A DNA stretch of 64,000 nucleotides from Fistularia commersonii (taxonomy: Eukaryota; Chordata; Actinopteri; Syngnathiformes; Fistulariidae), in assembly GCA_037954325.1 (NCBI GenBank), contig JBBMNZ010000006.1, positions 4,246,001-4,310,000 of the forward strand, in the 5' to 3' direction. The notes beneath the pieces are model-generated. The model was not told the DNA's origin. It saw only the letters and a list, made by a program, of their open reading frames with translations, and did no database searches. The position numbers and the translations under genes are program-made. Shown here piece after piece: positions 58,865 to 64,000 of the stretch. Each line of letters begins with the position of its first letter. Position 1 is the first letter of the stretch.

Positions 58865-60739
58865 TCAGTCTGGGGCAGGTTAGCAACAATCTGGCCCATC
58901 AGTATCTCCCACTTGTAGTTTAGATGATGACCGAGCCAAATAGCTCAAGAGGCATGTTTGCAACAACTCTGGGGCCCACATCTGAATATTTTCCCCAACC
59001 TCCTCAAAGGAAAGGAGATTTGAGGTAGCAATGATCGCGCCTGTCCATCATCAACAGAAGTGCCACGCCAGCCAGACAGACGTTTGTTACAGTCATTCAC
59101 GTCAACGATTGGCCTTTCTTCTAAAGTACACAGCTATAGTGGGGTTTGCGCTCTGGCTGATGCCCAGGCTGATGAATTTTTCAATTTCGCATTATTGAAA
59201 AGTTCTGTTGTCGGTGCTGCCTGTCTGTGACTGATTCGGAAAAAAAAAAGAAGGGGGGAGTGGGCTGAGAAACAATAGAATTCATTATCAAATAAACAAC
59301 CGGTGTCCTTGAGAGGACAGACAGATGTGTATATATACACAAACACACACACTCTCAAAGATGACACATTCTAAGGGGTTGACAGTGGAGGAGGGGCTAT
59401 TATGCTAAATAACATTCAGAGTTCTGAAAAGATTAGTTGAGTCCAGACTGATTGAAAGACTGAGCATGCATGTGTTAGGGTGTGTGTGTGCCGGAGGCGG
59501 GGGGAGGGGGGGATTTGAGCCTTATTTCTAGATGAGTGACAGTGCAAAACAACTGGTTCTGTTTGCATGAGCCATTGAAACAGACAAATGGGGAATGGCA
59601 CCCTAAGTGGCGACTGCAGAGGGATGGAGAGATAAAACACAGTACTTTGTAGCCGATGCCAAAAACCATAGTCTTCTTTCGAGTTATTTGTCTCGCTTTC
59701 CATTCATCTCACTCTCTCCCTGTTTATTTGCCTCTCATATAATCTCTCTCTCTCTCTCTCCCTGTATGTAGGTCACTGCTGAGTCCAGCCAGTTTTGAGC
59801 CTGTTCTGTGCGCAAAAGGAAGGGGCTCATTCCTTTTTTCCCCTCATCGAGAACTTGAGCCAATGAGCAGCGGTGCACCAAAGCCGCATGTAAGGCAGCG
59901 TCGAACGACTAAAAGTAAAAATGTAAAAAAATTAAAAACTGGGAACACGCTTGACTTGCAGCCAATTTACAGCCAGACTTTGTGAATGATTGAGAAGTGA
60001 AATATTCCCATGATGTATCTTGGATGAGGCTTTTTTGTTCCAAGATTATCCTCCAGTCAACTGGTTAAAGATCCGCTCTGAATTTCAATTCTGCATCCAA
60101 AGCCAAACCTCAAGGGTTGAGTGTGAAGGTGTTTAGTTCGCTGGATCTTCAGTTGAAGTCCAGAGTGTCGTAGTTTGTGATAAATATTCAATCTGAGAAA
60201 ACTGAAGCACAATTTTTTGAGACAGTTTTCCATGTTCTGACTGATAAAACAGGGAGAGAGCTGCCTCTATTTGATTCTCCATCTATTCTGCCGTGGTGGA
60301 AAAGCCCAGCAGGTAAAAATCTTGGAGGTCCATTATCTAATGGGTTTTGCCCACTTCTATAGAAAAGTACTTTGTGTTTAAGGTAAAGCTCAAGTCTATT
60401 TGGCTTGTAATTAATGTCTCTGATAGCCTGCAGCTATGAGCTGTGACAGCTGAGTAGAGCTTGGGGGGTGCCGCCCTAGAATTTTCTGCTGCGGATCTTG
60501 CTTTGGGAACCTTCGGCTGCCCTTCGTGGCCAAGTCAGCGATGGGTCAGCTCTTGATTTTTACCGCTTTTCGGAAAGATACTGTTTAAGAATGCCGTTCT
60601 AAGAACAACTCAAATGTCTGTTCTAGGAACAACCCTCAGCGAGGCAGTAAGGACAACGACCAACAACCATGACTATGAAATGGGGTTAAATGTTTTTGTT
60701 TTCTCCCTGCACCTCTATGCTAACTAACGCATTGAGAAA

Positions 60740-60965
60740 TGGGGCTTCCCAGGAAGCAATTAACGGCCATGGTTTATGAGTTCTACCAGTCACCAAGCTC
60801 CAATGTCAAATGAGTTCTTACAGGAGCATAAAAAGACCAAATGCCTCAGAGAAGGGGCTAAAAGGGTTCCAGGAACTGAAGTCTCTGGGTCTTACGTTGT
60901 CCGATTGCACCCAGAAACAGCCTAGTTCCTAAAAAGGTTCTGGGCACTGCCAAAAGTTCCTTTGG
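60740..60965 (+). repeat. diverged relative of the 17.9-18.5 kb TIR element
   Basis: CTACCAGTCACCAAGCTCC, ATAAAAAGACCAAATG, AAAAGGGTTCCAGGAACTGA and GTCTCTGGGTCTTACGTTGT follow the same order as 18311-18440. No termini recognisable. Confidence 0.6.
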
Positions 60966-61588
60966 ATTCAATTGCTCTCACCGATAGGTCCATCAGAGTA
61001 CAACACATTGGTCCTTTAAATCCCTCGGAATTGAGGATTTCAATAATTAATCACAATATTCACATTTTTCAGCCAAAAGAGTTGTAGTATGCTGGACTTG
61101 AGTGTGTGTTTTTGTTTTGTTTTATTCATTCAAATGTTTTATTAATTATCCTTTAAGCCCCGCTCTCTGGAGCTTTAGTTACAGGTCTGATCCTGGCGGA
61201 TACGCCATTGAGTCACAGATAATTGCCAGTCATTGTTCTTTCTTGTTTCGTTCACTCAGTTCATACTGAGCTTCGCAAGGACACACTTTTTATTAATTCA
61301 TGAGTGAGGTGAGTGGCATACCTCAAGAGTGTTACAGACAGCAACGGGGGTGTTTACATGAGAACCCCAGTAGCAGCACGCTAATGACTTTCAATACTTG
61401 GAGGGTGTTTTTTTTTTCTTAATAGATATCTATATTTCCAGGAAAACTTGCAATCGAAGGACAGAAACGGAAGTTTGAAGAGATTTGAAACGTTTTGCAC
61501 TTAATCTGAAAATTACCCCTCCCCTTGTTTAAAACTATTTCACTCAGATTGCTCTAAAACAGCCGGGCCGTTCTTCTCAAGAACCTAC

Positions 61589-61688
61589 CTGCAAGTCTGT
61601 TTTCATCAACGAAGCTCCTGCTTCCACCAGATAGTGACAGATGGTCCTGTGACACAAAGACGCAGCTCTATGGAGGACTGTTTCCCCG
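61589..61688 (-). CDS. dgkz: diacylglycerol kinase zeta, penultimate exon (ankyrin repeat)
   Basis: A 100-nt exon: acceptor CTCCGACCACCAG, donor GTAGGT. It encodes GETVLHRAASLCHRT followed by an ICHYLVEAGASLMKTD segment ending in LQ, a canonical ankyrin repeat with TVLHRAA on the first helix and VEAGASLMKTD at the turn. DGK zeta phosphorylates diacylglycerol to phosphatidic acid and so ends DAG signalling; its C-terminal ankyrin repeats serve protein contacts. The wording matches zeta rather than iota, which has ETALHKAACQRN and VDAGASLRKTD at the same place. Confidence 0.95.
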
Positions 61689-62129
61689 CTGGTGGTCGGA
61701 GGTGCAGAGAGGAGAGGGAGAGGCAGAGTCAGAGAACAGCGGCTCACATCTTCAGGGAGCGGTGAGCGTCCTACTGCTGTTGTTTTGGAGGGTTATGTTT
61801 ATTCTCTTTCAAATTATGTAGACGTGCTAGCTTGCCCAGAAGCACACAGAGACCATGCTGGGCCCAAAAGAAAACATCAATGCACGGGCTGCGGTCAAAG
61901 CACAAAGTTCCGCAAATTTCTCCCTTACTTCATCCATCACTGTATTCCAGTCGAGGTAATTCACATTTTTCTTGGGTGGAGAAAACTTTCAGGGTTGCGG
62001 CAAAAGTTACACAAGTGCCCAGAAAAAAGGTTTTGATGCTTGCCGGCTCAGAAGTACCGTTGGGTTTAACGGTAAATTGGAATTATATGGGGTGTGATGA
62101 AAACATTTTGCGGTACACATTTTTAAATC

Positions 62130-62452
62130 AGCGGCACTATGATTAGAACTTCCGCCTCACAGTAAGAAGGTCACTGGTTAGATTCTGACAGCAAGCCTTT
62201 CTGTGTGATTTTGGCATTTTGTCTGTGTGGGTTCTTCCCACAGTCCAAAAACATGCTGGAAGTTCATTGGAATAACTAAACACCCCAGAAGTGTGAATGA
62301 AAGAGTCAATGGTTGTATGTCTATGTATCCCCCCAATCGACTGGCGGGTGGGTGAACCCCCCTCTCTCGCCGAGTCAAAGCTGGGATACGCTGGAGAACT
62401 CCCTCCACCCTGAGTGATGGAGAAGCGGTATAGTTAATGAATGAATGAACTT
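62130..62452 (+). repeat. SINE-like dispersed repeat, nearly full length
   Basis: Head GCGGCACTATGATTAGAACT, CCGCCTCACAGTAAGAAGGT, CACTGGTTAGATTCTGACAG (B-box-like); middle TCCCACAGTCCAAAAACATG; end GAGAAGCGGTATAGTTAATG then an (AATG)n tail. The tRNA-like head and short tandem tail suggest a SINE or a LINE-derived short element. Confidence 0.65.
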
Positions 62453-62802
62453 GTGTGCTGATGACCTTCAGTTTTAACCTGACAGTCTATGTCCTTTGTT
62501 CCAGTTTTTGCCTCATAGTCTGGTTATGGACCCCATTAACACTCGCATTTAATACATTATTGCAGTAAAACCTATATTTAGACATTACTTCAACAATAAG
62601 ATTATCCAATTTCTGTGTGCTGCATCATGATACTATTCCAGTCTGTGCTACACAGATGGAAGCAGACTAAGTGATTGATAGGAAGATCTACTTACCCTTA
62701 TATGTAATCTGCTCCTGTGTGTATTTGCCTACAAACGCTAGTTGGGCAACTTTCTCAATCGAGACTGCAGCGTAAACACAATTTCAGCTTTTAATTTGAA
62801 CT

Positions 62803-63105
62803 ACCTGGCGGCACTATAGGAGCAGTGTTTACTCATGCCTCACAGCAAGAGGGTCCCAAGCTCAATTCCAATGGGGGGCTTTTTTATATGGCGTTGGCAT
62901 TTTCATCAGTTTCCTCCCACAGTCCAAAAACATGCAGGAGGTTCACTGAAGACCCAAATAGCATGTGAAGGAGAGAGTGAAGAGTCATATGTCTCTATAT
63001 TTGTCGCGCGATCGATTAGTGACCTCTTGCAGAATAACAGTCAGGATAGACTCCAGCATGCCCGCAACCCCGAGTGTGGGATAAGCGGCATGGATAATAA
63101 ATGAC
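62803..63105 (+). repeat. SINE-like dispersed repeat, nearly full length
   Basis: Same order as the previous copy: GGCGGCACTATAGGAGCAGT, CTCACAGCAAGAGGGTCCC, CCCACAGTCCAAAAACATGC, ATAAGCGGCATGGATAATAA. About 350 bp from the other copy, same orientation. Confidence 0.65.
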
Positions 63106-63395
63106 AAAACCTGTGTTTCAACAGATGGAGAAATCCTCTCGTCCATGAAAAACTACCAAAGGGAGCAGTATTTCACATCCATGTTGACAAATGTCATAAG
63201 ACCTGAGGGAAAATGCTGCCCGATGATCGTACAAGCCCTAGATCCTTTCACATTGCCAGGTCTGATGCAGGGAATACAGGCAATAATGAGAAAAAAAGTG
63301 GCTGTGACAAAGCCGCAGACGGAAAAGCAAAAACTAAAGATTAATCCTTTAAAATCCCAATACTTGAAGTCTGTTAATAAATGAACAGAGCTCAC

Positions 63396-63432
63396 CTTAG
63401 TTTTTCAGTGACGTCCAGCAGGTCACCGGGTG
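63396..63432 (-). CDS. dgkz: diacylglycerol kinase zeta, third-last exon (ankyrin region)
   Basis: A 37-nt micro-exon: acceptor CTCTTTGCAG, donor GTGAGC. It encodes PGDLLDVTEKL plus the first two bases of a serine completed by the next exon. This matches the inter-ankyrin LLDVVEK segment of DGK zeta. It is too short to recognise alone; it is supported by exact phase continuity with the next exon and by the family sequence. Confidence 0.85.
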
Positions 63433-63895
63433 CTGCAAAGAGAGACACCGGCAAAACCAGTCACTGAGGGAGATTCATGACAGGCACATCAGAAATAAAA
63501 AAAAAACAGGATGATGATAAACACACAAAAAAATCGAATATGAAAATAATTGTGCCTTTCGGAAAATAGAAACACATTTTCCAGAAATAAACAAAGTAAT
63601 CGATAAACTACATAAAAATAAATTGATCAAGTAGCATCTGAATGAAAAATTAACTATATTTGACTAAAAGTAGGAACTTGATGGTAACACATGCATGCTA
63701 TGTCTTCACTAAATATGATTATGACTTAAGTACAAGATGAGGCTGGTTGAAATGGCATCTCAACCCAAATATTTTTTTCCTTCAACAATGTTGACGACTT
63801 CTTCCTGTTTTTAACTGAACTTGGACAAATCCGGCAAGATTTTTTTTTGTATGTCACTTCTTTTTCTTTTTTTTCTCATGTTATTCCTTTATCCT
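63433..63895 (-). other. dgkz: dgkz upstream intron (to window edge)
   Basis: Intron sequence to the right of acceptor TTTGCAG (63433). AT-rich, nothing recognised until the RTE fragment. Confidence 0.7.
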
Positions 63896-64000
63896 GCTGA
63901 TACTACAAATGCAGCATTTGCTTTAAGAATACTGGTAGAAAAGTAAAGAGAAGATTAGATGGAGCTGCATTGTGCCTTTGTAGACCGAGAAAAAGCATAC
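63896..64000 (+). mobile_element. RTE-clade LINE, runs off the window
   Basis: GATACTACAAATGCAGCATT gives TTNAAFALRILVEK, a stop, then ELHCAFVDREKAY, the region up to RT motif A (with L to R in VDLEKAY). Decayed copy inserted in a dgkz intron. Confidence 0.85.

Larger units (their letters stand above)
57572..61588 (-). other. dgkz: dgkz last intron
   Basis: Bounded by donor GTAGGT at 61588 and acceptor CATCAG at 57572. Holds a THAP/TTAA element (57701-58864), a (TC)n at about 59738-59761, and a relative of the 18.3-kb repeat (60740-60965). The rest is unassigned. Confidence 0.9.
61689..63395 (-). other. dgkz: dgkz intron between the micro-exon and the ankyrin exon
   Basis: Bounded by donor GTGAGC at 63395 and acceptor CCACCAG at 61689. 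Contains two SINE-like repeats in the same orientation; otherwise unassigned. Confidence 0.9.

Noticed and set aside
57455..63432. Diacylglycerol kinase iota (dgki)
   Set aside because: The terminal QMIQREDQETAV and ICHYLVEAGASLMKTD match zeta; iota has HEDLETAV and VDAGASLRKTD.

Overview
This window is vertebrate, almost certainly teleost fish, nuclear DNA. The grounds are intron-split genes with GT-AG junctions, long (CA)n/(GT)n microsatellites, and a fish-type repeat load (RTE, L1 and L2-like LINEs, an RLE-encoding non-LTR element, solo LTRs, Kolobok/T2-like and hAT-like DNA elements). The species cannot be named from the sequence.

Only two host genes can be supported, both on the minus strand. 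(1) Midkine (mdk) lies at 10207-15954. Four coding exons give a 144-residue secreted heparin-binding growth factor with the 6-Cys N-domain, the 4-Cys C-domain and a lysine-rich tail; the two central exons are 168 and 162 nt. A possible non-coding first exon is at about 28.88-28.98 kb. (2) The 3' end of diacylglycerol kinase zeta (dgkz) lies at 57455-63432. Three exons encode the last ankyrin repeats and the C-terminal PDZ ligand ETAV; the rest of the gene runs off the right edge. dgkz followed by mdk on the same strand is the order of human 11p11.2 (DGKZ-MDK), so this is conserved synteny and excludes the pleiotrophin/DGKI paralogous locus.

Layout. 0-10 kb: mdk downstream flank, with microsatellites, an L1 3' fragment, an RTE copy with an inverted segment, and a SINE-like repeat. 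10.2-16 kb: mdk coding exons; the largest intron holds a (GT)n tract, a GC-rich tandem repeat and an RTE 3' end. 16-29 kb: probable first intron or promoter side, with a cluster of nuclear-receptor half-sites at 17.2 kb, a TIR element, an RLE retroelement interrupted by an LTR, and several very long CA repeats. 29.8-34.5 kb: two RTE copies in inverted orientation; the first keeps an open reverse-transcriptase frame. 37.8-49.1 kb: dense nested repeats, including a THAP-bearing TTAA element inserted in a MITE, solo LTRs, and a GC-rich LINE interrupted by a solo LTR. 49-57 kb: mostly unassigned sequence. 57-63.4 kb: dgkz 3' exons, with a second THAP/TTAA element in the last intron.

The host genes encode a secreted growth factor and a diacylglycerol-consuming kinase; apart from synteny nothing here shows that they work together. 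The best-supported new observations are the nested transposon insertions, whose target sites can be read directly. I found no undescribed multi-gene system.
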